Shown here: positions 56,901 through 61,450 of the stretch, piece after piece
Position numbering within the stretch: position 1 is the stretch's first letter
Layout: each line of letters opens with the position of its first letter
Assembly (NCBI GenBank): GCA_033032175.1
Contig: CM065326.1
Coordinates: 10,186,001 to 10,250,000, forward strand
Reading direction: 5' to 3'
Length of the DNA: 64,000 nt
DNA from: Saturnia japonica
Lineage: Eukaryota > Arthropoda > Insecta > Lepidoptera > Saturniidae
Position numbers and translations under genes: made by a program
Notes under the pieces: generated by a model
Databases searched by the model: none
Told to the model about the DNA's origin: nothing
Seen by the model: only the letters and a program-made list of their open reading frames with translations

Positions 56901-58740
56901 AACGGCTACCATAGGTGTCACTAGCATGATGTCGATCTTGAAACCCCCAACCCAAAGAGCTCTGGCAACCCTACTTACCGCAGGAATACAACATAAGGGT
57001 GGAGGTATTCCAGCAGTCGAAATCCACTAAGTAGCGAGAAATTAATAAAAAAATTCTCTTTACCCTACCACTCTTATCTAGACTCTAGACGAACGTAAAC
57101 TTTTTAATACAAAAAGTAAATTAAGCACAAAACACACTTTTTTTGCAAACCGTAGGTAAATGAAGCGAGTGACTGTTATAATTGTCAGTCGTCTACTTGC
57201 ATAGATGTAGTATATAAATAATATAATAATACATCTATGTCTACTTGTCTTTGACACGTTGTAGGTATGTACGTACGTCTCGTAATTATATTTTTAGTCA
57301 TATTTCTTTTTTAAGGATTTAAGAATTACTTACGCTCCCTGTCCTGTATTTAAAGTTCCTTTATTCATAATTTCTAAAAAAAATTTAGTGATAATTTTAT
57401 AGCAGATCCACTTCGGAATAGCGTATATTATCAATGTAAAAATTTATTAAGACTGGTTAAGCCATTTTACATTAATTCCAGACAGTGCAGTTCACATGCG
57501 GTAAAAGAAAAAGCTTCAGAAAGCAGAAAAATATCTTCTTTAAAAATCCTAAATCAACGGAACGCGATAGTTCGACTACTTGTACTTTACATACAACAGT
57601 GCGTACAAGTCTGGTCGTCACACTGCTAGGCCAATTCGATAACAATCATAGTCGTGAAAATCAGGACTTACATTAGCCGTGAATATAAAAACCTACGTGT
57701 TTTACTCTTTTTAATGTCGTTTTTTCGTGTTATCACGTTTCAGATCACAACAGTGCTAAAGAAGTTTTCATTAAAAAATATGTCGAATTATAACGAGAAT
57801 TGGAGATCAGTTGTCTATAAAATAACTACCTAACACAAAAAACACAAATTTTGGTACAGACCAAAATAAAGATTTATTGATAACTATTGGTGAATTGCAT
57901 TTTATTCATAGAATTCATTTATTTTTATTTCATTTAAATTTTAAAGACGCATATGAAACAACATTTCTACGGAAGATTTGTCTACAAGTGCTAACTTACA
58001 AAAAAAAACATGGAGGTACCTCTACCGATTCATTCACTTAATTATTCTTGTAAACCTTTATATTATTTAGGAAGGGAGCTTGTTGCGTCATCTAAATAAA
58101 AAACATTACAACAGAATATTTTTGTCAGTATTTAAGTAGGTAGGTATCTAGTTGCAAAAGAAATATGATGAATGTGTTTGTCTGTTTTTATCGAGTTTCA
58201 AAACACAACAGTAGGTAGGTACTAAAAAGGTTTTCACTTCAAAAATAATGATTTATTACGTTAATAATTAATTATACATAAGAATGAAAACAGCGATAGT
58301 ATAATTAGGATTATTTTAGATTAGTTCACTATCAGTAAAAAATTGGTAAAGTTTCCCGAATGTAACAGGAAATAAGGTCAAAGAGAATTCTGAGAACTTT
58401 TGGCGGTAACCATTAATAATGACCTACATGTTTTTTTTTTCACGTGACGATGAGGCTTAAACGAAATGCTAAAATCAAATAATATATTTTTTGAATAAAG
58501 TACATTATTGAAATTCTTATTTTGAAATCGAATTAAAATAGTTTTGATTGAAAGATATTAATGAAAATTAATACATTTTGTTAGAGGCTATCATAAAGAT
58601 AATGAATTGAAAATAGTGAAGGGATGTCTGTCTAGTATAAATATAAGAAACATAGATTGTGCTAAAGAAGGATATAACTTACCGCTCTCGACGCAGTGTC
58701 CCGCCAAAACAAATAAACAGAATAGCAACAACCACTGCAT
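17796..58740 (-). CDS. Secreted nine-domain pacifastin-type serine protease inhibitor precursor, 13 exons
   Basis: Pacifastin light-chain domains are compact three-disulfide inhibitors that block chymotrypsin-fold proteases; in arthropods they act in haemolymph, for example on the phenoloxidase cascade. Thirteen exons on the minus strand join without a phase clash into 1566 nt, 521 residues: signal peptide (1 to about 19), a two-cysteine segment (20-43), then nine full domains in exons 3, 4, 6, 7, 8, 9, 11, 12 and 13. Every domain keeps the six cysteines in the pattern C-x9-CNxC-x-C-x6 to 8-CT-x3-C. P1 residues, taken as the first residue after C5-Thr, are R, K, Q, N, R, R, R, L, I. An RKKR motif after domain 7 (422-425) may be cut by a furin-like convertase. 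Intron 1 is about 24 kb. Further exons hidden in introns cannot be excluded. The family call is firm; the target proteases are inferred. Confidence 0.93.
18643..18669. repeat. (TAG)n microsatellite
   Basis: Nine near-perfect GTA/TAG triplets in the last intron of the pacifastin gene. Confidence 0.9.
18825..19055 (+). mobile_element. LINE C-terminal remnant
   Basis: Read in shifting frames, the plus strand gives [19 protein letters not shown] sequence, then [12 protein letters not shown] and a CIDPI-YVG ending. That is the typical C-terminus of one lepidopteran non-LTR element family. The fragment at 41320-41660 carries the same RDERHIT segment. It lies inside the last pacifastin intron, in the opposite orientation. 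Confidence 0.6.
19396..19545 (-). CDS. Pacifastin gene exon 12: domain 8 (P1 Leu)
   Basis: Fifty codons, phase 1-1, between TTTTTTCCAG and GTGGGT. Six-cysteine domain from KCVPGSVF to CTLKRC. P1 Leu predicts chymotrypsin-like targets. A second, stronger donor (GTAAGC) starts four bases further downstream; its use would shift the last exon out of frame. Confidence 0.9.
20388..20538 (-). CDS. Pacifastin gene exon 11: domain 7 (P1 Arg) and RKKR site
   Basis: Enters in phase 0 and leaves in phase 1, between AAAACTAG and GTGAGG. Six-cysteine domain from ACQPGQEF to CTRIDC, then a linker ending DARKKR at the exon border. RKKR fits the furin consensus R-x-K/R-R. Confidence 0.92.
20860..20895 (-). 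CDS. Pacifastin gene exon 10: 36-nt linker exon
   Basis: Twelve codons ([12 protein letters not shown]), phase 0-0, between a strong TTTTTTTTCAG acceptor and GTATGG. It has no cysteines. Skipping it would not break the frame, so it could be alternatively spliced. Confidence 0.7.
21118..21249 (-). CDS. Pacifastin gene exon 9: domain 6 (P1 Arg)
   Basis: Forty-four codons, phase 0-0, between CTATAACAG and GTTAATG. Six-cysteine domain from ECKPDEVF to CTRRAC. P1 Arg, with the same CTRR reactive loop as domain 5. Confidence 0.93.
22068..22244 (-). CDS. Pacifastin gene exon 8: domain 5 (P1 Arg)
   Basis: Fifty-nine codons, phase 0-0, between TTTTCATAG and GTTAAT. Six-cysteine domain from VCVANRMF to CTRRIC, followed by an acidic tail ([12 protein letters not shown]). 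P1 Arg. Confidence 0.92.
22421..22600 (-). CDS. Candidate nested two-exon small gene or alternative 3' end of the pacifastin gene
   Basis: On the minus strand ATG at 22600 opens 24 codons ([18 protein letters not shown]...) to a GTATTT donor (exon 22529-22600). A 51-nt intron ends in TTATTATTTTCAG, and 18 codons ([18 protein letters not shown]) run to TAA (22421-22477). A CAATAAAT polyadenylation signal follows about 65 nt on. TATATAG lies about 50 bp upstream of the ATG, and the ATG itself sits inside a perfect TGACGTCA palindrome. Both pieces are also in phase 0 with pacifastin exons 7 and 8, so they could be alternative terminal exons of that gene. I do not recognise the peptide. Confidence 0.35.
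   Translation of the reverse strand: MTSSTVKSLSSLWMEDSFETGNEMVFILFRNYKYIFNYYFQEMNPVVPISKGSIDNPKA
22591..22598. promoter_or_regulatory. Perfect CRE/ATF-type palindrome TGACGTCA
   Basis: The palindrome overlaps the candidate ATG of the nested small ORF. CREB/ATF-family factors bind this 8-mer, but one copy may occur by chance. Confidence 0.25.
22910..23068 (-). CDS. Pacifastin gene exon 7: domain 4 (P1 Asn)
   Basis: Fifty-three codons, phase 0-0, between CCATAAAG and a less common GTACGC donor. Six-cysteine domain from VCKPRDTF to CTNKPC, with CNAC instead of CNTC. P1 Asn is unusual; cleavage specificity is not predictable. Confidence 0.9.
23777..23968 (-). CDS. Pacifastin gene exon 6: domain 3 (P1 Gln)
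   Basis: Sixty-four codons, phase 0-0, between TATTTTCAG and GTAAGTTT. A basic N-terminal part ([12 protein letters not shown]) precedes a six-cysteine domain from RCRPSEEF to CTQNEC. P1 Gln is not a normal trypsin or chymotrypsin site, so activity is uncertain. Confidence 0.92.
24600..25140 (+). mobile_element. Decayed DNA-transposon remnant, N-terminal transposase-like
   Basis: A TATAAATA tract is followed by a frame with [16 protein letters not shown] and, after frameshifts, by [18 protein letters not shown]. The latter resembles the DNA-binding part of a Tc1/IS630-like transposase family common in insects. There are several stops and no TIRs were found. The call rests on remembered family style only. 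Confidence 0.35.
25435..25960 (-). mobile_element. LINE reverse-transcriptase C-terminal fragment
   Basis: The minus strand encodes [26 protein letters not shown], then (frameshifted) [16 protein letters not shown] and [10 protein letters not shown], the usual end of a CR1/Jockey-like polymerase. Related fragments lie at 38150-38540 and 55735-55945. Located in pacifastin intron 5. Confidence 0.7.
26200..26410 (+). mobile_element. RTE-type LINE 3' fragment
   Basis: The frame encodes [22 protein letters not shown], the conserved C-terminal tail of lepidopteran RTE elements. It ends close to a CTGATGATT tail, typical of RTE 3' ends. Frameshifts are present. Confidence 0.7.
27647..27696 (-). CDS. 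Pacifastin gene exon 5: linker and phase converter
   Basis: Fifty nucleotides enter in phase 1 and leave in phase 0, between TGTTTTCAG and GTGAGTG. It encodes an acidic/basic linker ([16 protein letters not shown]) without cysteines. It is needed to join domains 2 and 3 in frame, which supports it despite its size. Confidence 0.78.
28380..28560 (-). mobile_element. tRNA-derived SINE, second family
   Basis: On the minus strand the head has an A-box-like TATAATGGTTTA and a B box GGTTCGAGCCC. A body with CACGTATATTTAC and a GGTGAAGAAAACATGGTGAAG segment follows, common in lepidopteran SINEs. It differs from the three-copy SINE family in this window. Confidence 0.6.
28785..28966 (+). mobile_element. 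RTE-type LINE C-terminal fragment
   Basis: The frame reads [22 protein letters not shown], a stop, then [12 protein letters not shown], which is the RTE polymerase tail. It meets another LINE remnant in the opposite orientation at about 28967. Confidence 0.65.
28967..29395 (-). mobile_element. LINE C-terminal fragment, opposite orientation
   Basis: Minus-strand frames give [17 protein letters not shown] and [13 protein letters not shown], then [15 protein letters not shown] and [12 protein letters not shown]. The end is an ATCATCATC tail. These are the usual C-terminal segments of an endonuclease/reverse-transcriptase LINE with at least two frameshifts. Confidence 0.6.
29580..29690 (-). CDS. 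Pacifastin gene exon 4: domain 2 (P1 Lys)
   Basis: Thirty-seven codons, phase 1-1, between TTTCCAG and GTAAGTG. Six-cysteine domain from SCAPDTTW to CTKMEC. The C4-C5 loop has six residues, the shortest in the protein. P1 Lys predicts trypsin-like targets. Confidence 0.92.
29770..30060. repeat. Dispersed lepidopteran repeat, copy 1
   Basis: It shares GCCTGATTGTAAG, AGAGCTCTGGAAA, CGATCTTCTGTAGGGTGGAG and a purine-rich tail with 48425-48690 and 56865-57080; a shorter piece is at 33460-33550. Non-coding, probably a LINE 3' region or SINE. Confidence 0.65.
30608..30745 (-). CDS. Pacifastin gene exon 3: domain 1 (P1 Arg)
   Basis: Forty-six codons, phase 1-1, between TTATTTTCAG and GTATGTT. A complete six-cysteine domain opens ECAPGSSW and closes CTRALC. 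P1 Arg predicts trypsin-like targets. Confidence 0.93.
30842..33350 (+). mobile_element. Tc1/mariner-superfamily transposon with about 550-bp inverted repeats
   Basis: The left end starts GGATCCCGCTATAGAACGAC at 30842 and the right end is its complement at 33350. A TA dinucleotide lies outside each end (30840-30841 and 33351-33352). The inverted similarity continues inward to about 31395 and 32800, through shared tracts such as CTTCCGGTTGTCGAA and TTGCAGCTGTGTGTA. Total length is 2509 bp. The transposase lies between the arms. It sits in pacifastin intron 2, opposite to the gene. Confidence 0.88.
31434..32382 (+). pseudogene. Tc1/mariner-superfamily transposase, inactivated
   Basis: Order of motifs: [18 protein letters not shown] and [15 protein letters not shown] (DNA binding), [13 protein letters not shown] (first Asp), [21 protein letters not shown] (second Asp), and [19 protein letters not shown] (third acidic residue). 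I count 36 residues between the second Asp and the third. Inactivating changes are a TAG at CRY-stop near 31820 with a one-base frameshift, a TAA after FFFPQL near 32008, and a TGA near 32296. Confidence 0.82.
33460..33860. repeat. Two adjacent dispersed repeat fragments
   Basis: The part 33460-33550 (ACGCCTGATGGTAAGCGG) belongs to the repeat family of 29770-30060. The part 33630-33860 starts TTTTAACCCCCGACTCAAAA and has GTGTTATAATTTTAACGGG and a CTAAACGGCTGAACAG tract, a very common lepidopteran repeat. No coding content. Confidence 0.55.
33861..34431. other. Intron sequence before pacifastin exon 2
   Basis: AT-rich, with poly-T tracts at 34167-34190. Nothing recognised. Confidence 0.4.
34432..34503 (-). 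CDS. Pacifastin gene exon 2: two-cysteine spacer
   Basis: Twenty-four residues, phase 1 to phase 1, between TTTACAG and GTAAATT. It encodes [18 protein letters not shown]. The CPPGQKY-C core is not a pacifastin domain; it resembles the CPPGQ repeats of other small secreted lepidopteran proteins. Confidence 0.85.
34620..35015. repeat. Two tandem-lying copies of a LINE-tail repeat
   Basis: GGTTCGGAAAACATCCCAG with GGCAAGAAACTC occurs at about 34697-34745, again in altered form at 34962-35010, and once more at 60009-60058. It is probably the 3' untranslated part of a LINE. Confidence 0.55.
35056..35315 (-). mobile_element. tRNA-derived SINE, copy 2
   Basis: Reverse-strand copy of the element at 12078-12340. 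The head has TAGCCTAGTGGTCG and a B-box-like GGATTCGAATCC; the body has GGCTCGCCCCCTATTACATG; the tail ends in TTATG. Confidence 0.8.
35346..37140 (+). mobile_element. hAT-superfamily transposon remnant
   Basis: Short imperfect ends CATATATGGGCAAC (35346) and, inverted, CAGGTATGGGCAAT (37140), with GCCCGCGGGAC and its counterpart just inside, are typical of hAT elements. The interior holds a broken BED-finger hAT transposase. A clean 8-bp target duplication was not visible. Confidence 0.7.
35775..36960 (+). pseudogene. hAT transposase with BED zinc finger (GTF2IRD2/ZBED-like), inactivated
   Basis: Starts with [20 protein letters not shown] and a BED-type finger, [24 protein letters not shown]. 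After stops near 36031 and 36183 it continues with [25 protein letters not shown] and [19 protein letters not shown], the catalytic-core landmarks of this hAT group. There are at least three stops or shifts. The C-terminal dimerisation domain is absent. Confidence 0.75.
37141..37400 (-). mobile_element. LINE C-terminal or 3' fragment
   Basis: The minus strand reads [43 protein letters not shown] residues in short frames, as at the end of several lepidopteran LINEs. It abuts the hAT element. Confidence 0.5.
37425..37780 (+). mobile_element. Non-autonomous Helitron-like element, copy 1
   Basis: It shares GTCCGCGATAGCA, TTTATGAGCA, TTTTTAGGCATGGCAT and ATGAAGTTAAA with 44478-44840. It ends in GAAACCGCGGGGCACAGCTAGT; the CTAGT end fits Helitron 3' termini. 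There is no coding content. Confidence 0.55.
37781..38149. other. Intron DNA, no features recognised
   Basis: AT-rich sequence of pacifastin intron 1. Nothing recognisable. Confidence 0.4.
38150..38540 (-). mobile_element. LINE reverse-transcriptase C-terminal fragment
   Basis: The minus-strand frame [14 protein letters not shown], then [20 protein letters not shown] and FNFIPASP, matches the family of 25435-25960. The end of the polymerase is frameshifted or lost. Confidence 0.7.
38541..39850. other. Intron DNA, no gene recognised
   Basis: AT-rich. The 86-codon frame at 39035-39295 contains a GC-rich TE-like patch but no known motif. No splice-supported exon was found. Confidence 0.4.
39851..40560 (+). 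repeat. Hairpin-associated dispersed repeat, copy 2
   Basis: It contains the proximal part (GTGGAGCCCTTGAGTC, GCGATAAAAGTGACACT, ACACAGGTACATAGGTTTAG), a decayed hairpin (40063-40108), then GTTTAGCTCGAAT and the distal GC-rich part (40370-40530: TTGGCACCCTTGAGCTGTTG, GAAGCTGTAAAAGCCGTC). It is the fullest copy in the window. Confidence 0.6.
40561..41229. other. Intron DNA with a Helitron-like terminus
   Basis: GAAGCCACGGGCACAGCTAGTG at about 40784-40805 resembles the Helitron-like 3' terminus seen at 37760-37780. Otherwise nothing. Confidence 0.4.
41230..41690 (+). mobile_element. LINE C-terminal remnant
   Basis: The frame has [36 protein letters not shown], then SPKKV and a [16 protein letters not shown] end, matching the RDKIRN-YIR / WYGHVMRRDE tail of lepidopteran non-LTR elements. 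It is related to 18825-19055. Confidence 0.65.
41691..43087. other. Intron DNA, no gene recognised
   Basis: AT-rich. Short frames only. No splice-supported exon or known repeat identified. Confidence 0.4.
43088..43335 (-). mobile_element. tRNA-derived SINE, copy 3
   Basis: Reverse-strand copy of the 12078-12340 element. The B box region reads GGGTTCGATTCCCAG on the minus strand. The body GGCTCGCCCCCTATTACATG and the tail CATGTTATG are conserved. Confidence 0.8.
43405..43662 (+). other. Unidentified 85-codon open frame
   Basis: It contains [17 protein letters not shown] and [13 protein letters not shown]. The sequence is more complex and GC-richer than its surroundings, so it may be a remnant of a real coding sequence or of a transposon. 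I recognise no family. No splice sites frame it. Confidence 0.2.
43663..44477. other. Intron DNA, no gene recognised
   Basis: AT-rich. A single diverged AATCTCTGGAACTAC motif at about 44222 is related to the 132-bp array at 46780-47600. Confidence 0.4.
44478..44840 (+). mobile_element. Non-autonomous Helitron-like element, copy 2
   Basis: Diverged copy of 37425-37780 in the same orientation. It ends GATGAAACCGTGGGGTACAGTTAGT, with TTAGT in place of CTAGT. Confidence 0.55.
44841..46779. other. Intron DNA with repeat ends
   Basis: Helitron-like termini appear at about 45225-45250 (GCCAGGGGCACAGCTGGT) and 45842-45865 (inverted, ACTAGCCGTGCCCCATGG). A segment at 46554-46742 (CACCGCTGTCATGCCGGTC) recurs at 63350-63480. 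No gene seen. Confidence 0.45.
46780..47600. repeat. Tandem array of a 132-bp unit, interrupted
   Basis: The unit begins AATCTCTGGAACTACTGATG and ends GAGTTTGTAGGAGGT. Starts lie at 46780 (diverged, 152 bp), 46932 (interrupted), 47110, 47242, 47374 and 47506 (partial). The spacing of the last four is exactly 132 bp and the copies at 47110, 47242 and 47374 are nearly identical. Single relatives of this motif are common in Lepidoptera, for instance at 44222. Confidence 0.9.
46945..47109 (+). mobile_element. 165-bp 5'-truncated RTE LINE with 13-bp target duplication
   Basis: It encodes [31 protein letters not shown] and QQWTSCG-stop, the very end of RTE polymerase, then an AAATGATG tail. AATCTCTGGAACT is duplicated exactly on both sides (46932-46944 and 47110-47122). 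The insertion split one 132-bp unit of the array. Confidence 0.9.
47601..48339. other. Intron DNA with one dispersed repeat
   Basis: The part 47960-48100 is the partner of the repeat at 12695-12850. The rest shows nothing recognisable. Confidence 0.4.
48340..48690. repeat. Helitron-like terminus followed by dispersed repeat, copy 2
   Basis: An inverted CTAGCTATGACGCACGGTTTCAC terminus lies at about 48348. From 48425 the repeat of 29770-30060 follows (GCATACGGTCCGCCTGATTT, AGGAGCTCTAGAAA, CGATCTTCTGTAGGGTGGAG). Confidence 0.6.
48691..49436. other. Intron DNA, no gene recognised
   Basis: The start (GCTTGACGTTCATGGTTACTGCC) resembles part of the Helitron-like copy at 56224-56700. Otherwise unassigned. 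Confidence 0.4.
49437..49760. mobile_element. 324-bp MITE with inverted repeats of about 145 bp
   Basis: The left end TTAGACCCTCCAAAATATTG and the right end are inverted copies. Similarity continues through CACTCAACGAAAAGTGA, AAATGTCAAACA, AAAGTCGCTGGT and GGGCGATCGCTAGT to a short central spacer at about 49592-49612. No coding capacity. Confidence 0.8.
50016..51285 (-). mobile_element. mariner transposon, about 1270 bp
   Basis: The ends are imperfect inverted repeats, GGTCCTTATAAATGAAATTA at 50016 and, inverted, GGTCTTTCTTTACATATGAA at 51285. A TA lies outside each (50014-50015 and 51286-51287). The size fits mariner. It carries a decayed transposase on the minus strand. Confidence 0.82.
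50092..51085 (-). pseudogene. mariner transposase, inactivated
   Basis: The C-terminal 183 codons (50643-50092) are open and contain [29 protein letters not shown] (second Asp) and the [18 protein letters not shown] segment that follows the third Asp. The third Asp position reads CLTPTDH rather than the usual PDL-P-D. It ends [17 protein letters not shown]. Upstream, a frameshifted N-terminal part is visible ([20 protein letters not shown] near 51000-51060). The first half is broken by several shifts. Confidence 0.82.
51286..52189. other. Intron DNA, no gene recognised
   Basis: AT-rich. A GC-richer patch at about 51700-51770 (CCGCCCGGACGCTCC) has no frame. Nothing assigned. Confidence 0.4.
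52190..52325. mobile_element. Short MITE with inverted ends
   Basis: GGCCGGCTTTTCAATCA and AATAACTTTGTTTGAGGAATAA on the left face GTTATTCCCCAAATAAAGTTAT and GATTGGAAAATCGGCTC on the right, as inverted repeats around a TGTTGACAG/CTGTCAAT core. Confidence 0.65.
52326..52894. other. Intron DNA, no gene recognised
   Basis: AT-rich, nothing assigned. Confidence 0.4.
52895..54494 (+). mobile_element. Tc1 transposon, 1600 bp, nearly intact
   Basis: The inverted repeats CACACATCAAAAAAGTCTAA (52895) and CACTCATCAAAAAAGTCTAA (from 54494, minus strand), continuing with GCAACATG, differ at one of 28 positions. TA lies on each side (52893-52894 and 54495-54496). Length and TA duplication fit Tc1. Transposase is on the plus strand. 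Confidence 0.92.
53202..54225 (+). pseudogene. Tc1 transposase (DD34E) with a single frameshift
   Basis: ATG at 53202 opens a helix-turn-helix region ([37 protein letters not shown]) that stops at about 53358 in its own frame. The remaining protein is open from 53293 to TAA at 54223-54225. It holds the GRKR AT-hook-like motif, [35 protein letters not shown] (first Asp), [13 protein letters not shown] (second Asp), and [11 protein letters not shown] with Glu 34 residues further on. One base lost or gained near 53335-53345 is the only visible defect, so the copy is young. It lies in pacifastin intron 1, opposite to the gene. Confidence 0.9.
54495..55129. other. Intron DNA, no gene recognised
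   Basis: AT-rich. The 81-codon frame at 54627-54872 looks random. Confidence 0.4.
55130..55290. repeat. Dispersed repeat fragment
   Basis: GGGTTTCGCACCTCATAAG with GTCTGTCTGTCTGTCAAGA is a widespread insect repeat motif. It is preceded by a GGCCCGGCAGACGTTGTTCT terminus, which recurs in part at 56093-56110. Confidence 0.5.
55735..55945 (-). mobile_element. LINE C-terminal fragment with internal deletion
   Basis: The minus strand reads [13 protein letters not shown], then [18 protein letters not shown] and [12 protein letters not shown], matching the polymerase tail family of 38150-38540 with a piece missing in the middle. Confidence 0.65.
56224..56700 (-). mobile_element. Non-autonomous Helitron-like element, copy 3
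   Basis: On the minus strand it contains GTGATTTATGAGCATATTAA and TAAACTTTGCCCTTTATAGC and ends GAAACCGTGGGGCACAGCTAGT at 56224, matching copies 1 and 2 in reverse orientation. Confidence 0.55.
56707..57080. repeat. Hairpin-family distal part plus dispersed repeat, copy 3
   Basis: The part 56710-56825 matches 40410-40530 almost exactly (CCTTGAGCTGTTGCCACGCT and GAAGCTGTAAAAGCCGTCTG). The part 56865-57080 belongs to the family of 29770-30060 (GCATACGGCCCACCTGATGA, AAAGAGCTCTGGCAA). Confidence 0.65.
57081..58682. other. Intron 1 DNA next to pacifastin exon 1
   Basis: AT-rich. A small palindrome ACATAGATGTA/TACATCTATG lies at about 57198-57241. No exon was recognised. Intronic control elements could lie here but none can be named. 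Confidence 0.35.
58683..58740 (-). CDS. Pacifastin gene exon 1: signal peptide
   Basis: ATG at 58738-58740 starts [19 protein letters not shown], a classical signal peptide with likely cleavage near the end of the exon. It ends in phase 1 before GTAAGTT. The ATG is preceded by GTGAA and lies 80 nt below the proposed transcription start. Confidence 0.9.
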
Positions 58741-58787
58741 TTCACTCAAACGTCAATCACAACACAAAAGTTAACCGCTCAGCGGTC

Positions 58788-58852
58788 AAGACCAGCATCC
58801 GCCGTAGCTAAGACTCGACTGATTTTCAACCGCATACAATCCCGCTGATATA
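58788..58852 (-). promoter_or_regulatory. Core promoter of the pacifastin gene: TATA, initiator, DPE-like
   Basis: On the minus strand a TATATC box (58847-58852) lies 32 to 27 bp before the A of a TCAGT initiator (58818-58822, start about 58820). A GGTCT sequence at +28 to +32 (58789-58793) matches four of five positions of the downstream promoter element. All spacings are canonical for arthropod RNA polymerase II promoters. Confidence 0.65.
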
Positions 58853-60000
58853 CTCTCAACACAATGTTAATACTACCGTTTCATAAATTAATTTTTTTAA
58901 CCGGCCATATGTCAGTCCGTGCTCAACTGAGCCCCGTATATCATTTTACGGATGCAAATATAGATTTGTTTTAGACGAGTTCACTATAATTACGATTATT
59001 TCTAATAGTTAGAATTAGAACTAAATGCGGTAGTTGTGAGTACAGTGTTTTGTGGGAACGGGTGCGGTCTGTCGATAACACTTCTGAATGAATGAAGTTA
59101 TATTATCGTACCTACGATCTTCAAAGAATATTTAATTAGTTGCATAATTATTATTTCATTTCTCGTTGATAATTATATGACTTATTTAGTTATTAAATTA
59201 TACTTATTTAATTATACTTAGAAATATATCGGTACGTACTATACCAAATTTTGTTTTCATTCATGTTGAATTACTGATAATTTTATTAAATAAGTAGCTG
59301 TGCTCGCGGCTCCGCTCGCGTTTGTTACTGGTTAGTTAATACTGGCGATATATTTTGTGTCGTATTATTATTTTTACTTAACTATATTTTATTATTTAAT
59401 GAAAAGAGTATTATTACCAATTCTTATAGTCATCAGGTCGAATATTATAATATATCCCGTGTCACAAAATTTCATCGAAATCGGTTGAGAATTTATAAGA
59501 AAAAAAATTACAATTATTTTAACAATTTTTTAATAGTATTATTGACATTTTTTGTATACTATAAATTGCGGAATGATACATACTGTCCGTATATAAAATT
59601 CATGAAAATCGGTCAAGCTGTTTTTAAGACTAATTGAGACATACAAATAAAAAATATAAAAGGCAGAAAAGAAAAAAGAAAATATTGTTTTATTCATGGG
59701 CACTTTAATAATAGATATAATGTAACTCAAACATTTGGAAAAAAATTACATGTACAGACAGAACACTACAATACAGATTTATTATTATAGATTTAAGTAT
59801 AATGTATTATTTGAATATTTGCATTTTTAGTCAAGCTGGTCTACTAACAATTATGTAATATTGATGCTTTAAAAAAATATTATATACCGTTAGGTGTTGA
59901 CCTAATTATCATTCTGTAAATATAGTAACAAAATTCAAATTCAAAGATATTTTATGTAGTATATATAGTTCATAAAAAAGGACATTGAACGTTAAAACTT
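58853..60000. other. Upstream region of the pacifastin gene
   Basis: AT-rich. At 59290-59330 and 59460-59640 there are repeat tails of the TTTCATCGAAATCGGTT type that are common in Lepidoptera. No gene seen. Confidence 0.4.
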
Positions 60001-60180
60001 TACCACTGGTTCGGAAAACATCCCAGTCATCGTGAGAACTGACAAGAAACTCGATCAGGTTTATCTTATTTTAACTTTGTAAATAAAATCTTTACAGTTA
60101 ATAATGATATAATTTTAGTGGATCTACAGAAATGCAGCAATTGTCATACATCAATATTGTTCACGTAATGATCAAATATC
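60001..60180. repeat. LINE-tail repeat, copy 3
   Basis: GGTTCGGAAAACATCCCAGT and ACAAGAAACTCGATCAGG match 34697-34745 and 34962-35010. Confidence 0.55.
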
Positions 60181-60577
60181 TGGGCGACCGAGTTGCACTC
60201 GGTGTCTTATAAACAAAGAAGAAAACCACCCATCTAGGTAAACTTGGAATGTAAAACATTATTTAAATGCAAAGTTACATCGAAATCGTTGGAGCCGTTT
60301 CCGAGAAACCAATTACATATGCATATATATATATATATATATGAATTGCTCACTTAATATAATAGGATAACTTTTTATTTTATATTAATTTTATACATTA
60401 TAATCGTAAAATATACTGTATTAAAAAGTATCACTTCTATCACGTTTTTTATTTTCTACACTGACATGAAATTACTTGGAACTATTACTGTCCTGAACCG
60501 GATGGCAAGTCCACTAAGTATTGCAAAGCGATAACTAGGTATACAACCTGATTATAAAAATGCCGCATAAGAAGAAG

Positions 60578-60700
60578 CCATTTTTAGTTAATTGAAAATG
60601 TATTCTGAAGCGGCATTTTTAGTTAATTGAACATGTATTCTGAAGCGGCATTTTTAGTTAATTGAATATGCATTCTGAAGCGGCATTTTTAAATAATTCA
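60578..60700. repeat. 35-bp tandem repeat, about 3.3 copies
   Basis: The unit starts ATTTTTAGTTAATTGA and ends TATTCTGAAGCGGC, with starts at 60580, 60615, 60650 and 60685 (partial). Copies differ at one or two bases. Confidence 0.9.
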
Positions 60701-61450
60701 ATATAACTTAAAAATACAAAACATCATAGCGAGTCAATGTGTTCAGGTTTTCACCATGAGTGTGGTCACCATAGGTGATTTAAACAGCAAAAATATCCTT
60801 ACACTTTAACATATAAAATTTCCACGTTTCTTTTTCTGAGAGGTGTTTACCGCATACCGATGAATCTGTATTTACCCTATTTATATATACTAATTGATCG
60901 ACAAAAAAATCTTGCTCTTAATTGAATCAGTTATTCGACTTTGTCCCCCACTACACTATCATATCGAATCTCGATTTAATCATTTACGTGAATACCATAA
61001 ACGACATTAAAACATCATTTGACAGTTATAGTTTCTCTATAAATTGGTAAAATAATGATTACACAGTAATTGGAGTTTTTAAAATGACGCATTAATTTAT
61101 AGAGAAGCACATTTCTGTTAATATGATGAAATACCATACATCGTGTAAAAATAATCCAAGTGTATGATTACATAAGGCTGGAACTGTACTTACTCAGCAT
61201 GAAAATAAGGCACGCACTGCGGTGTGACAAAGAATATGTCAGCCCGTAACGTCATATGTTTATTAATTATTACTCAACTGACAGCTGGAAACCCGTAAAG
61301 TAACTCAACATTACACAAAAAAAACAATAGGGTCCACCAAAACTTATCTGTAAGCTTCTCGCTCGGCAGTTGGCTGGCTACATCGAACGAGATCTATTGG
61401 TACGGTTTTTTTTTCTAGAATTGACTACACTGTTAACCTGAAGTGTCCTA
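60701..61450. other. Intergenic DNA, no gene recognised
   Basis: AT-rich, nothing assigned. Confidence 0.4.

Noticed and set aside
57485..57676. 63-codon plus-strand frame
   Set aside because: Low resemblance to anything known and no splice or promoter context; lies in intron 1.
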